From assembly GCF_003443615.1 (NCBI RefSeq), contig NZ_CP031967.1, positions 4,092,001 through 4,156,000 on the forward strand: a stretch of 64,000 nt of DNA. The letters run 5' to 3'. The notes beneath the pieces are model-generated. The model worked only from the letters and a program-made list of their open reading frames with translations. It was not told the origin of the DNA and made no database searches. Made by a program: the position numbers and the translations under genes. The stretch comes from Alteromonas sp. BL110 (GTDB lineage: Bacteria > Pseudomonadota > Gammaproteobacteria > Enterobacterales > Alteromonadaceae). Of this stretch, positions 29,667 through 41,872 are shown piece by piece; position 1 is the stretch's first letter, and every line of letters begins with the position of its first letter.

Positions 29667-30326
29667 TTACCAAGGCAATACTTCACCATTTGAATGAATA
29701 AAACGTCCCGCGTTATTCACATCTAGTTCATCAATACGCTGTGACAAACGTTCGGCGCAAGTATCGGCATCAATATCCCCTGCGCCATTTACCATCTCAG
29801 TTTGCACGAACCCAGGATGGAATATACCTACAGCTATTCCTTTAGGCTTTAAGTCATTGGCCATAGAGACACCCGCAGCGTTCAACGCGGCTTTAGACAT
29901 TCGATAGCCGTAATAACCGCCTGAACCGTTATCAGCCATAGAACCCATGCGACTGGTAATCAACGCAATTTTGCTGTCCTGCGCCATTGCAGGCAGCAGT
30001 GTTTGTGTAACTAGAAGTGGACCCATCGCATTAACGCGAAACTGGTAGTCGATAGTGTTTGGGTCCCAGTCATTGAGACTTTCACGGCCAAGTACACCCG
30101 CATTATTGATAAGTAAATCGATGTTGATGTCCATTAAAGGGGCAAGTTTCTCAGCTAATGTCTCGGGCTGAGATACATCCACACCTTTGATAATGGTCAC
30201 ACCTGCACTGTTTAGCTCATCACAGCTATTACGACATGTGGCATAAACCTTGGCGCCGCGTGCTTTATACTGCTTGGTTAGCGCAAGGCCTATGCCTCTA
30301 TTGCCACCGGTAATTACTACGTTCAT
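29667..30326 (-). CDS. Short-chain dehydrogenase/reductase (SDR)
   Basis: A 219-residue classical SDR. The NAD(P)-binding motif GGNRGIG, the NNAG motif, the catalytic Ser (ITSRMGS) and the YGYRMSK catalytic Tyr/Lys are visible. The protein ends soon after FHPGFVQTEM and has a short C-terminus like that of the CsgA / C-factor group. Substrate unknown. It is transcribed alone, convergent with rimO. Confidence 0.9.
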   Translation of the reverse strand: MNVVITGGNRGIGLALTKQYKARGAKVYATCRNSCDELNSAGVTIIKGVDVSQPETLAEKLAPLMDINIDLLINNAGVLGRESLNDWDPNTIDYQFRVNAMGPLLVTQTLLPAMAQDSKIALITSRMGSMADNGSGGYYGYRMSKAALNAAGVSMANDLKPKGIAVGIFHPGFVQTEMVNGAGDIDADTCAERLSQRIDELDVNNAGRFIHSNGEVLPW

Positions 30327-30457
30327 AACGGTTCCCTTGTTACAATGTGTATGCTTTAAAAAGGTCTCATTAACCTTTCACAAGAACTGGCTGATTCGTT
30401 AGGACTTATCGCTCAATATAAATAAGTGCTAAGCCCTATTTCGGCACTCGTTTCTCG

Positions 30458-31207
30458 CTAATTTATAGTCTTCAAAAGGCGTTCTAGATCTTCTGGTGTA
30501 TCAATTCCAACCGGAGGCGGCGCTATCGCAACTTCACAGTGAATTTTATCGCCATACCATATAGCACGTAGCTGTTCTAATGACTCAATTTGTTCCAGTG
30601 AACTAGGTGCATAAGCCACATATTGCTTAACGTATTGAGCGCGGTAGGCATAAATACCTATGTGGCGTTTGTACAGCGACGTGTTTGCAGATTGTGGGGA
30701 CGCCATCATGCGATCCCGTTCAAAAGGAATGGGAGAACGAGAGAAATAGATTGATTCTCCCTTTTCGTTCACCAATACCTTTACGATATTTGGATTAAAC
30801 ACGTCTTCAACACTTTCGATTGGCGTAGACAGTGTAGCCATTTGACACTGTGGTGCATTCGCAAGATTGTCGGCAACCTGTCTGATATTTTCTGCAGGTA
30901 TAAAGGGTTCATCACCCTGTACGTTAACCACAATAGTAGCGCTTTCAATCCCTTCTTTTTCGACGACCTCGGCAATACGCTCTGTTCCCGACTGATGATT
31001 AACAGACGTCATACAAACTTTGGCGAAACCGGCCACCACGTTTTTAATACGCTCATCATCGGTTGCCACTATGATGGTATCGGCGCCAGCCTCCTTAGCG
31101 CGCTCAACGACATGTTGAATCATCGGCTTACCGCCAATTAACGCTAAAGGTTTGCCAGGAAACCGGCTTGATCCATATCGAGCGGGTATCACAACTGTAA
31201 ATGACAT
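30458..31207 (-). CDS. kdsB: 3-deoxy-manno-octulosonate cytidylyltransferase (CMP-KDO synthetase)
   Basis: A 249-residue nucleotidyltransferase, equal in length to E. coli KdsB (248). It activates KDO with CTP for lipopolysaccharide inner core. The N-terminal [17 protein letters not shown] and the [10 protein letters not shown] motif, with metal-binding Asp, are present. It is the last gene of the msbA-lpxK-Trm112-kdsB operon, 42 bp downstream of the small Trm112-like gene. Confidence 0.97.
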   Translation of the reverse strand: MSFTVVIPARYGSSRFPGKPLALIGGKPMIQHVVERAKEAGADTIIVATDDERIKNVVAGFAKVCMTSVNHQSGTERIAEVVEKEGIESATIVVNVQGDEPFIPAENIRQVADNLANAPQCQMATLSTPIESVEDVFNPNIVKVLVNEKGESIYFSRSPIPFERDRMMASPQSANTSLYKRHIGIYAYRAQYVKQYVAYAPSSLEQIESLEQLRAIWYGDKIHCEVAIAPPPVGIDTPEDLERLLKTIN

Positions 31208-31249
31208 AACTTTTATTCGCCCCTACTTACCACTTAGTTTAACTTTTTA

Positions 31250-31444
31250 TTAGCGCGTTGCGTCTACTTCGTCTATCGACAATGCCGTTGCTTTGCTTTC
31301 GATAAGTACAGGAATGCCATCTTTTATATCAAAAGCCAGCCTGTCGAATCGGCACACCAACTGGGTGTTGTCTTCACTAAGTACTAATTTTCCCTTACAC
31401 ACTGGGCAAGCCAAAACCTCTAAAAGCTTCTTATCAAAGGCCAT
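31250..31444 (-). CDS. Trm112-family small zinc protein (YcaR-like)
   Basis: A 64-residue protein with CPVCKGKL near the N-terminus and a second region C-R-F-D-R at the place of the second zinc pair, typical of YcaR/Trm112-like proteins. It lies between lpxK and kdsB, the same place as ycaR in E. coli. Function in bacteria is unproven. It starts 5 bp after the lpxK stop. Confidence 0.9.
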   Translation of the reverse strand: MAFDKKLLEVLACPVCKGKLVLSEDNTQLVCRFDRLAFDIKDGIPVLIESKATALSIDEVDATR

Positions 31445-31449
31445 TGTTA

Positions 31450-32481
31450 TTATTCCTGTCCGTTTTGGTGAATCTTTAAACCTGCTTTGGCAAGTTTTAC
31501 GTTTACTAAATTAAAAAAGTCTGGCGCCAAATGGGCGGTAACGGGTAAAAACCAGCAATCGTTGTGCGCGAAGGATGCCGCTTTTACCGCATCTTTTTCC
31601 GTCATTAACACTCTGCCATTGGGTATATCTAAAGGCGTTATTGCATGATGATCGGCCAATGGAGTAGCAGAAGAAAGCTGAATACCCATTTCGTTAAGCT
31701 GAGAAAAAAAACGCTGCGGAGAACCGATTCCAGCAATTGCGCTGCACGGCACCTTTTTAATCTCTTCAACCGTTGTGGTTTTCACTCTGTTAGCAACACA
31801 GGTAAAATCCCCTGCGACCAAAGTCATCAAATATTGAGGCGCTACGGCATTATTGAATGTTGGCATTGTACGACTGTTATGAATCAACGCGTCCACTGTG
31901 TTTAAACGCCATTGCCCTTCTCGCAGTGGCCCCATTGGCAGCAAAAAACCGCTCCCTACCTTTCTGTCATCCATGACCACAACTTCAACATCGCGATGGA
32001 GCGCGTAATGCTGAAGGCCATCATCACAGATAATTAAATTACATTTCAGCTCGTCACTTAAGTAAGAGGCCCCGCGCGCGCGTACTGGGTCAATAACTAC
32101 ATCACATTGGCTTCTTATAGCTAATAAGCGGGGCTCGTCACCAACTTCAGAAGCATCATCCTCACCGTTAACTAATCGTGGATAAAACGGCGACTTAGCG
32201 CCATACCCGCGACTCAAAATACCAACCTTTACACCTTGTTTTTGATAGTAATCGGCTAAAGCCAATACAACCGGTGTTTTACCGTTTCCACCTACCGAAA
32301 TATTGCCAACTACGATGACAGGAGCACTCGCCTTGTAGGCTTTTTTAAGGCCTACCTTGAACAATAAACGTCGAAGGGCTGAGACAAAGTAAAACAACAG
32401 CGCAAGCGGTGAGAGAAGCCACACTAAAGGATGGCCAAAATACCACTTGTCGTGCTTCGTTTTACTCTGCAATTGAATCAC
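31450..32481 (-). CDS. lpxK: Tetraacyldisaccharide 4'-kinase
   Basis: A 343-residue inner-membrane P-loop kinase that phosphorylates the 4' position of lipid A precursor. An N-terminal membrane helix (LVWLLSPLALLFYFVSALRR is part of it) is followed by the P-loop GNISVGGNGKT and the DDGLQHY motif. It overlaps the msbA stop by 4 bp (ATGA), so the two are coupled. The pairing with MsbA, the lipid A flippase, is conserved in Gram-negatives. Confidence 0.96.
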   Translation of the reverse strand: MIQLQSKTKHDKWYFGHPLVWLLSPLALLFYFVSALRRLLFKVGLKKAYKASAPVIVVGNISVGGNGKTPVVLALADYYQKQGVKVGILSRGYGAKSPFYPRLVNGEDDASEVGDEPRLLAIRSQCDVVIDPVRARGASYLSDELKCNLIICDDGLQHYALHRDVEVVVMDDRKVGSGFLLPMGPLREGQWRLNTVDALIHNSRTMPTFNNAVAPQYLMTLVAGDFTCVANRVKTTTVEEIKKVPCSAIAGIGSPQRFFSQLNEMGIQLSSATPLADHHAITPLDIPNGRVLMTEKDAVKAASFAHNDCWFLPVTAHLAPDFFNLVNVKLAKAGLKIHQNGQE

Positions 32482-34226
32482 TTAGCCTCACCAAATTGCA
32501 GTGCGTGTAGTTGTGCATAATGACCGCCTTTTTCAAGTAACTCATTGTGTTTACCTTTTTCGAGAATGCGGCCCTGCTCAACTACCATAATACAATCAGC
32601 ATTTTCGATGGTTGATAGGCGGTGCGCCACAACAATACTGGTACAGCGTTTTTGCAGCGTTTCCAGAGCATCTTGAATTAAGCGCTCAGACTCTGTATCT
32701 AGGGCCGAAGTCGCTTCGTCTAGAATAAGTATGGGAGCTTCGGCAAGGATCGCCCGGGCAATAGCAATACGCTGGCGCTGACCGCCCGAAAGCATGAGTC
32801 CATTTTCACCAATAACCGTATCTAAACCATCCGGTAGGTTTGATAAGAACTCTTCAACATGGGCCATCTTAGCCGCATTCTCAATCTCTTTTCTAGATAC
32901 ATTCTCACGGGCACCGTAAGCAATATTGTTTGCAATAGAATCGTTAAATAGCGTCACATTTTGTGAAACAACGGCAAACTGGGCTCGCAGATTTTTTAGG
33001 TCAATGTCGTTAAGCGGCATGTCGTCTAGGCGTATTTCACCTTCTTGCGGCACATAAAAACGCGTAAGTAACGAAGATATTGTCGATTTGCCACTTCCCG
33101 AACGCCCTACTAAAGCAATAGATTGGCCGGGGTTTGCGGTAAAACTCACGTTAGACAATGCGGGTGTCTGTTTGCCCGGGTAAGAAAAGGTTACATCGTC
33201 GAATTCTATCTTACCGGTTGCGCGTTCAACCTTTCTTTTACCTTTATCTTCTTCATCAGCTTCATCAAGAATCTCAAAAATACTGGCACAGGCTGCCATG
33301 CCTTTTTGGAACTGATTGTTGATGGTAGTGAGCTGTTTTAGAGGCTTCAGGAGCATTACCATACAAAAAACTACGTTGATGAATACACCAGCGGTAAGCT
33401 TTTCTAGCATGCCCGGCGTACTGGCAATAAACAGAACAACAGCAAGCGCTATTGACGCAATAACCTGAATCGACGATACGCTTAAAATAGAAGTCACATG
33501 CAGCTTCATTGACTGCTGGCGATTGTGATTATTTTTTTGTTTAAAGCGTTTTTCCTCTATCTCTTGACCGCCAAACATGATCACAACCTTGTGACCTTTC
33601 ACCGCCTGCTCTACTGATGAAGTGAGGTTGCCCATTGATTTTTGAATGCTTTTGCTAACGATGCGAAAACGCTTGCTGACGATAGAAACAATTACCGCCA
33701 CGATTGGGCCAATCAAAAGGAAAATTAGTGAAAGCTGCCATGAGTAATAGAACATGACACACAGCAAACCGATAACCAAAGCGCCTTCTCTGACAAGCGT
33801 TAACAAAGCCTTACCGGAAGCGTTAGCTACTTGTTCTGTATCATAAGTGACCTTACTGATAAGCCCGCCAACCGCGTGATTGTCGTGAAATGACACAGGT
33901 AGATGGATGTATTTATCAAACAGCTGTTGGCGCATGCGCATAACAACCTGGGCACCGATCCAGTTTAATGTGTAGCTGCCTAAAAAATTGAAAATGCCGC
34001 GCAAGAGAAACAATGGAACTATGGCGTAGGCAGCCAACCGCAGATAATCTTTATCGTTATTACCTAGCGATTCATCAATCATTGGCTGTAGCTGAGAAAA
34101 TACAAAAGTATCTACCGCTGAATAACCAATCATACCGATAATGGCAAACACAAAAGGAACTTTATACGCTTTCAGATACTGTAAAAAGCGCTTAATTTGA
34201 TAATCCGAGTTGTCGGCTTGTTGCAT
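32478..34226 (-). CDS. msbA: Lipid A export ABC transporter, ATP-binding/permease protein
   Basis: A 582-residue half-transporter that flips lipid A-core across the inner membrane; same length as E. coli MsbA. An N-terminal domain with six membrane helices is followed by an ATPase domain with Walker A GRSGSGKST, the signature LSGGQRQRIAIARA and Walker B ILILDEATSALD. It is the first gene of the lpxK-kdsB operon, preceded by a 240-bp spacer from comEC. Confidence 0.97.
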   Translation of the reverse strand: MQQADNSDYQIKRFLQYLKAYKVPFVFAIIGMIGYSAVDTFVFSQLQPMIDESLGNNDKDYLRLAAYAIVPLFLLRGIFNFLGSYTLNWIGAQVVMRMRQQLFDKYIHLPVSFHDNHAVGGLISKVTYDTEQVANASGKALLTLVREGALVIGLLCVMFYYSWQLSLIFLLIGPIVAVIVSIVSKRFRIVSKSIQKSMGNLTSSVEQAVKGHKVVIMFGGQEIEEKRFKQKNNHNRQQSMKLHVTSILSVSSIQVIASIALAVVLFIASTPGMLEKLTAGVFINVVFCMVMLLKPLKQLTTINNQFQKGMAACASIFEILDEADEEDKGKRKVERATGKIEFDDVTFSYPGKQTPALSNVSFTANPGQSIALVGRSGSGKSTISSLLTRFYVPQEGEIRLDDMPLNDIDLKNLRAQFAVVSQNVTLFNDSIANNIAYGARENVSRKEIENAAKMAHVEEFLSNLPDGLDTVIGENGLMLSGGQRQRIAIARAILAEAPILILDEATSALDTESERLIQDALETLQKRCTSIVVAHRLSTIENADCIMVVEQGRILEKGKHNELLEKGGHYAQLHALQFGEAK

Positions 34227-34469
34227 GTAGTTTTTTTAACCTGTTTAAAACGTTAACGAAAACGCGTTAAGAGTATTGTACTCGTTCTCACTCTAATTCA
34301 CTAATATAGAGGCAAAATTGGTTAGTCTGCCAACTAACTGAACAATGTGTGGTCACTTTACTATAATACCAACCCTCATAGGTAATTGCCCACTCGGAGG
34401 GCGCTGGCAAGTTTTCTAGCAATGCGTGGGAATGCAGGGATGGCTGTTGATGTGTTGCATGTCGATGCG

Positions 34470-37160
34470 CTAGGGCTGCGCTTCTAGATGGCGCGGACTT
34501 ATGCGTCGCAAATACCAACGCTTATGCAAGGTTTCTCGCTGGGTATCTATGCGATAACCGCCATGAGTAAACGTTGCCCTGATATAACCGTGATAACTGG
34601 TCAAATACTGCTTTACTCCATGATAGTTATACCGTGTAGCCACTTCACTTGCCGGAAACTGCCAACGATTCTCAAACCCTTGGGTAAAAACCACAGCCTC
34701 AGGTGCCACGTGCTCTATGAAAATATCAGTAGATGAGGTTTTGCTACCGTGATGGGGCGCAATAAGAATATCTGCCCTCAAATTTGAAAAGCTCGACAAT
34801 AGCGCACTTCCTACTTCCAAACTTTTATTTATTTCTCGGGTAATCAAAGCGTACTCACTCGCCTTCTCAATATCACCAGGTATAAGAACGCTGCCAGCCT
34901 GACTAGAAATTTTAACCACACAGGACATGGCATTGTTATCTTTCTTATTACCCTTCGGCGGCCATAAAAAATCAATGGTTAGATTCTGCCAATGGATACG
35001 CTTACCTCGCTCGCATCCCTCTGTCGGCGAATGAAAGCTGGCTTGTGTTGCCAACTTATGCTGCTTGACCGCAGGCAAACCTCCTGCGTGGTCGTTATCA
35101 CTATGTGTATGAATAACGATATCGATGCTTGAAACCTGTTTACTTTCAAGAAAAGGTAGCAAATGTGCAGTTGCAGTATGAGCAATACCACTAAACTGAG
35201 CGCCCGAATCAATTATGATTGCTCTACTCCCTTTAGTGATAGCAATCGCACTAGCTTGGCCAGCATCAAATACGTGAAGCGTCCAAGGTCTATCGTTAAC
35301 GGGAAGTAATTTTTGAATCGCACTAAAAAAAGGAATGGACAGAAGTAAGATACATATTTTCTTGTAACGCCATCCAGGCAAGAGAAAAATAACTAAAGCG
35401 GCAAGCATACATAGCATAGCACCATTACCAAGGTGAGTATTAACAGCACTTATTGAAAAGCGACTAAGCAGGTTCAAGGTTGACAATAAATACCCCAAAC
35501 ACGCATCGCTTGTATTAAATAGTATGCTTGCAAATTGTTGGACTGGGCCCAAATGAATAAAATGAAGCAGCAATAGAGAGAGTAAACAAACAGGCAGCAG
35601 CAAAGTTATAACGGGTAAGGCAATCAAATTTGCTATTAGCGCAATAATGCTCGCACTATCAAACCAGATGAGCGTTAGCGGCATCATTATTAGCGTTAGC
35701 GCTATTTGTAACTTAATTAACGACACATGCCAAGATGTTCGCTGTAGCCCCCATGCGGTCACTAAGAACCAAATACCCACCACCGCACCTACGCTTAAAT
35801 AAAAACTCGCACTTAACATAGAAAGCGGGAAAAGCAGTAAGCTTAACGTGAGCATAGCTAGCGCAATATTTATTGGCCTCCATGCATTTCTTGAAAGCGA
35901 CAACACGCAGCCAATAGCTACCAGCACCCACGCACGCACAACAGGCAAGGCGCTGCCGCTTAACAATGCGTAATAAAAACAAATAACCACAAGTAAGCAG
36001 AGCACCGTGGTTCTAATCGGCGCTCTAGTCATTAACAAACTTGAACGCCGATTAGTTTTGCTCTCGCCACTACCTGTCGATAATCTTGGGCTTTTTATGC
36101 TGGCTAAGAAGTACTGCACATTGCCGTAAATATCGAAAACCTGTCTGAGTATGAAAATTATCGGGTTAAAGGCTAATAAACATACCCCGGCAATAAGTGA
36201 TAAGTGCATACCGGATATACTAAATATATGACCGGTACCGGTGCGCTGTAACAGCGCCCAGTTGTCTTTCGTAAATCCAGCCTTATCGCCAAGCAGTAGC
36301 GCCCGCCACCACGTGAGATGTTTAAGATTCAGCCCCTCTAATGATGTCGCGAGCGCATAGCGCAATGAATGACTATGCGTCGTTTTATCGTGCTCTATAG
36401 ATTTGATGTATCCGGTAACGTGAATAAACTGACTGACCAGCTGCTGCTGGCGGCTCGCGCCAACAGGATTTGCCGTACCGTATGCAGGTTTAAGTTTAAC
36501 AACCGCTGTAAACGTATCGCCGTTGTGCAAACATTTAAGTTCAACAGACTTTTCTGACGTTTGAGATGTCGAATCGCGCTTTATATCTTCTAAACCACGC
36601 AGTGTAGGTAGCCTTCGCTCAGCTTTGTCATATGAAAATTTATATTGCTTATGTCCAAGGCGAGCTTTAAATCTAAAGGCGTTAGACAAAAAGACGTTTA
36701 GAGATGGTGACACTATGCCTTCATCTAAAAATGTTGCGACGCTCTCATCGTTTACCGTCGCAATGCTTACCACATAATGAAAAGCAGTCTCTGCGTTTCT
36801 TATTTTTTCAGGAACACATCCCCCCGATAAAACTTGCCCCGTAATTGTGGCATCTTGTTGAATTTTACCGTCGGGCAGTTGCCAAGCGTAGTAAAAATGC
36901 CCTACACTCGCCACCCACAGTACACCAAGCAGTAAGCCGCTCACTGCACAACATAGCTGCACCTCTAAAATGGACTGATTTGACGTAAGTTTTGCTAAAG
37001 AAAACAGCAAGATGACGACAATGGCTATCACCAATATGGCAATCATCAGCGCCATGGTGTAGGTACTTGGAAGTTTTTGCCAAAAAACCGCACTTATTGC
37101 GCCAACGCAAAAACAGCTTAAGCAAGTTGTGATACGATTGACCATGTTTTCACGTAGCAA
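34470..37160 (-). CDS. comEC: DNA internalisation competence protein ComEC/Rec2
   Basis: An 896-residue inner-membrane channel for single-stranded DNA uptake in natural transformation. Two N-terminal hydrophobic helices and an OB-like region precede the Competence domain of many helices (about residues 250-600, FSISGMHLSLIAG motif), then a metallo-beta-lactamase-like domain with HTHSDNDHAGGLPA, and ILIAPHHGSKTSS near the end. The protein is larger than E. coli YcaI but of usual length for the full ComEC/Rec2. It lies upstream of msbA, as ycaI does in E. coli, and suggests that the organism may be transformable. Confidence 0.93.
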   Translation of the reverse strand: MLRENMVNRITTCLSCFCVGAISAVFWQKLPSTYTMALMIAILVIAIVVILLFSLAKLTSNQSILEVQLCCAVSGLLLGVLWVASVGHFYYAWQLPDGKIQQDATITGQVLSGGCVPEKIRNAETAFHYVVSIATVNDESVATFLDEGIVSPSLNVFLSNAFRFKARLGHKQYKFSYDKAERRLPTLRGLEDIKRDSTSQTSEKSVELKCLHNGDTFTAVVKLKPAYGTANPVGASRQQQLVSQFIHVTGYIKSIEHDKTTHSHSLRYALATSLEGLNLKHLTWWRALLLGDKAGFTKDNWALLQRTGTGHIFSISGMHLSLIAGVCLLAFNPIIFILRQVFDIYGNVQYFLASIKSPRLSTGSGESKTNRRSSLLMTRAPIRTTVLCLLVVICFYYALLSGSALPVVRAWVLVAIGCVLSLSRNAWRPINIALAMLTLSLLLFPLSMLSASFYLSVGAVVGIWFLVTAWGLQRTSWHVSLIKLQIALTLIMMPLTLIWFDSASIIALIANLIALPVITLLLPVCLLSLLLLHFIHLGPVQQFASILFNTSDACLGYLLSTLNLLSRFSISAVNTHLGNGAMLCMLAALVIFLLPGWRYKKICILLLSIPFFSAIQKLLPVNDRPWTLHVFDAGQASAIAITKGSRAIIIDSGAQFSGIAHTATAHLLPFLESKQVSSIDIVIHTHSDNDHAGGLPAVKQHKLATQASFHSPTEGCERGKRIHWQNLTIDFLWPPKGNKKDNNAMSCVVKISSQAGSVLIPGDIEKASEYALITREINKSLEVGSALLSSFSNLRADILIAPHHGSKTSSTDIFIEHVAPEAVVFTQGFENRWQFPASEVATRYNYHGVKQYLTSYHGYIRATFTHGGYRIDTQRETLHKRWYLRRISPRHLEAQP

Positions 37161-37265
37161 TTGATAGTGGGTAAACGTTGCTCGTGCAAAACTGTAATGC
37201 GCAGTCCCGTTTGCGGTTATTTTTACTGTCTTTTATGATTTTATTTTCGAGATGCATTGATATTT

Positions 37266-37793
37266 ATGCCTAAGAAATTTATTCGACGTTTTTTGCCAGA
37301 TCACCAAAGCATTAAGCAAAACAAAGCGTTAAAAATATTTGGTAGCGTATTGCACGAACCTAATTTATGGCACCTGAACCGTCGTTCTGCATCTGGCGCG
37401 TTTGGCATAGGCTTATTTTTTGCGTTCTGGCCAGTGCCGTTTCAAATGTGGCTTTCTGCCGGTTTAGCTATCCCTTTTCGAGCAAACCTTCCCTTGTCTG
37501 TTGCAACAGTCTGGATTACAAACCCGTTTACTATTCCACCCATATTTTATGGGGCTTATAAAGTAGGTACTACTGTACTTGGGACCAAACCTGAACATTT
37601 TGAATTCCAATTTAGCTGGCAATGGGTGGTAGAAAGCATCAACACTATAGGCCCTGCTTTTCTTGTCGGCTGTGGTATTTGCTCTGTGGTGTTTGGTTTA
37701 GCAGGTTACTTTTCATTAAACTGGGTATGGCGCTTTCAAGTGAAAAAAGCGTGGGAGAGACGAAGACAAATGCGCAGCCAAACAGCTCAATAA
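37266..37793 (+). CDS. DUF2062 family membrane protein
   Basis: A 175-residue protein; the ATG at MPKKFIRRF is chosen as the start over a TTG three codons upstream. It has the N-terminal conserved LWHLNRRSASGAFGIGLFFAFWPVPFQM region and two or three hydrophobic helices, typical for DUF2062, a family of unknown function often located near cell-envelope or comEC genes. It diverges from comEC and ends at a bidirectional terminator. Confidence 0.85.
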   Translation: MPKKFIRRFLPDHQSIKQNKALKIFGSVLHEPNLWHLNRRSASGAFGIGLFFAFWPVPFQMWLSAGLAIPFRANLPLSVATVWITNPFTIPPIFYGAYKVGTTVLGTKPEHFEFQFSWQWVVESINTIGPAFLVGCGICSVVFGLAGYFSLNWVWRFQVKKAWERRRQMRSQTAQ

Positions 37794-37844
37794 CAAAATG
37801 CGCTTAAGGTGAACTGCAATAATTGCTTTCGAGAAGATTTAAAA

Positions 37845-37873
37845 AAAACGCCACATTTCAAATGTGGCGTTTT
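37845..37873. terminator. Bidirectional terminator between the DUF2062 gene and ligA
   Basis: 13-bp stem AAAACGCCACATT / AATGTGGCGTTTT with a 3-nt loop and A/T runs on both sides, so it can act for both convergent transcripts. Confidence 0.9.
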
Positions 37874-37977
37874 TGTTAGGTAACGATACCTTTGTTTAGC
37901 ACTTATAGTGCGCTAAACTGAAACCGCCTAATGGGAAAGCCTCAAACTCCCCCTGTCCTAGCGTGTAGTTCACGTGA

Positions 37978-40023
<2,046 letters not shown>

Positions 40024-40171
40024 TTAACGCCGTATAATTAATTAAAAGTTTTACAATTTGTTGCTTAGGCTACTCAACCCGAACAATTTTTGTTTCAAAT
40101 AAAGCTGCAAAGCGCCGCCTTTTTAGTCAGCTAGTATAATTTGCAGCCATGCCATAACGCTATTTAATAGA

Positions 40172-40200
40172 AAAGGACCTGGGTATGAGCCAAGTCCTTT
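40172..40200 (-). terminator. Possible terminator between zipA and ligA
   Basis: Imperfect 11-bp stem AAAGGACCTGG / CCAAGTCCTTT with a 7-nt loop; on the minus strand it is followed by TTTTC. It may limit read-through from zipA into ligA. Confidence 0.5.
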
Positions 40201-40262
40201 TTATTACGCTATCACGCTAACACGAACAAAACGTGCGATATAGACAGTTAAATATGCTTGCG

Positions 40263-41852
40263 TCAGCTACGAGCAATCATTCGCTTGCGTTCAAACTCAC
40301 GAATTTTTTCAACGTATTGCTGTAATCCCTGTTTAGTTAACACACTTCGACGTCCATCTAGCACCTGAGCACCAAACTCATCTGCCAACTTACGAGCAGC
40401 GTTGTGCATCATATTGAATACCTGATGAGGGTCGCCTTCAATGGGCAAAATCATAAACAAAGATACACCTTGGGTCTCAAAATTTTCCAAGTTATCAATA
40501 TCAAAAACACCCGGCTTAAACATGTTAGCAAGGCTAAACAGTACTGGACCTTTACCGTTGGAGTTCACGTGACGATGAAAGATATCTTGGTCGCCAAACT
40601 TAAACCCTAGCGTAAGCAACATAGGTAAAAGCGCAGCGCCAGAAATAGCTTCACCCTCAGGTGCCCTTACGTTTAACACCAATACTTCAGGTTCAACGGC
40701 AGTTGATTTTGCAGGCTCAGACGCACCGGTCGCACCGTCACTATGTTTATCATTTGCACTAAAGCCCTCTTCATCAAAATCAGGGGTACCTTGCTCACTG
40801 GTGTCGAAGTCGATGCGCATTTGGTCATCACCAAAATTAGGCTCTTCGCGCTTTTTAATCGGCGTTTTGTTGCGCTTACTACGTGCAAAACGTCTCGGCT
40901 GTTCAGGTTCTTCGCGGCCAACGCGCGATGACGGTGACTCTTCTTGCGTATCTAAACTAAAGTCAGCGACTTCGCGCTCGTTCTTAGCCGGCGCCTGAAC
41001 GGGTGCTTGTTCTTCTTCAAGCGTAGGGTCTACATAAAACTTTTGCGCAGGACGAACTGGCGCTGCAGGCGTCTGTTCGTATTGGGCCGTTGTTTGAGTA
41101 TCAGAGTACCCGTTATCCTCGTTGGTTTGCACTGTGTCAGAGGCGTTTTGCGAACTTTCTTCGCGCTGGGATTGTTTCTCAGAAGAAGCTTCATCTTCGC
41201 CTTCTCTAAGCAAGAAACCTGGCGGCTCAGGAAAAGCTGCAACGTTTTCACTGCTTTTATTTGTTGCGCTATCAAACGAGCGAGCCTGCCCTTTCATGTG
41301 TGGCTTGGGGTTCGTTACCACTGAACCATACAGCTTGGGTGCATCTTGAGCGTCTTCTTTTTCGCTCCCTTTTTCGCCTTCTGTTCCACCCTCTTTTACG
41401 ACTGGCGACATCGATGAATTATCATTGCTGTTGGCATGAGAGTGTTCTTGGCTAGCGTCGTCTTTCTGGCTTTGGATGTCACTCGAAGAAGCATATTGAG
41501 AAGCGTGATTGCTCTCATCGTCACCGAATTTTTGAGGTGCGCTGCCGTTATCTTCGTTATTGAGTGAGTCATCAACCGAAATACTTGAAGGCGCTGCTGC
41601 TACTGCACTAGGCTCTTTTGATTCGTTTTGGGAATGGCTAACCACTCGAACCGCACCAATGCCAAGTTCATCAAAGCCTTCCTGTGGCTCGACCTCTAAT
41701 TCGCCATCATCCTCCTGCCACTGACGGGGCTCTAAGCGCTCTTTTTCCGAAGGCTTACCGCTTTTACGAATTTTCCAAATACCGTGGGCAAGCACAGCAA
41801 TGATAAAAACCGTGCCTCCAAGGAGTAAAAATAGACGTAATTGATCTTCCAT
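40263..41852 (-). CDS. zipA: Cell division protein ZipA, with long acidic linker
   Basis: A 529-residue protein that anchors FtsZ to the inner membrane at division. An N-terminal membrane helix (LRLFLLLGGTVFIIAVLAHGI lies at about residues 5-25) is followed by a long low-complexity acidic linker rich in Glu, Asp, Ser, Gln and Asn (about 30-390), then the conserved C-terminal FtsZ-binding domain (starting near VLVLNVRAPEG). E. coli ZipA has 328 residues; here the linker accounts for the excess. It sits 20 bp downstream of smc and is followed by ligA. Confidence 0.95.
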   Translation of the reverse strand: MEDQLRLFLLLGGTVFIIAVLAHGIWKIRKSGKPSEKERLEPRQWQEDDGELEVEPQEGFDELGIGAVRVVSHSQNESKEPSAVAAAPSSISVDDSLNNEDNGSAPQKFGDDESNHASQYASSSDIQSQKDDASQEHSHANSNDNSSMSPVVKEGGTEGEKGSEKEDAQDAPKLYGSVVTNPKPHMKGQARSFDSATNKSSENVAAFPEPPGFLLREGEDEASSEKQSQREESSQNASDTVQTNEDNGYSDTQTTAQYEQTPAAPVRPAQKFYVDPTLEEEQAPVQAPAKNEREVADFSLDTQEESPSSRVGREEPEQPRRFARSKRNKTPIKKREEPNFGDDQMRIDFDTSEQGTPDFDEEGFSANDKHSDGATGASEPAKSTAVEPEVLVLNVRAPEGEAISGAALLPMLLTLGFKFGDQDIFHRHVNSNGKGPVLFSLANMFKPGVFDIDNLENFETQGVSLFMILPIEGDPHQVFNMMHNAARKLADEFGAQVLDGRRSVLTKQGLQQYVEKIREFERKRMIARS

Positions 41853-41872
41853 TTAATTTCTTTCGCCCTTTG

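Noticed and set aside
34288-34518. Minus-strand frame of 76 codons overlapping the 3' end of comEC
   Set aside because: It overlaps comEC in another frame, has no ribosome site, and does not resemble a protein family.
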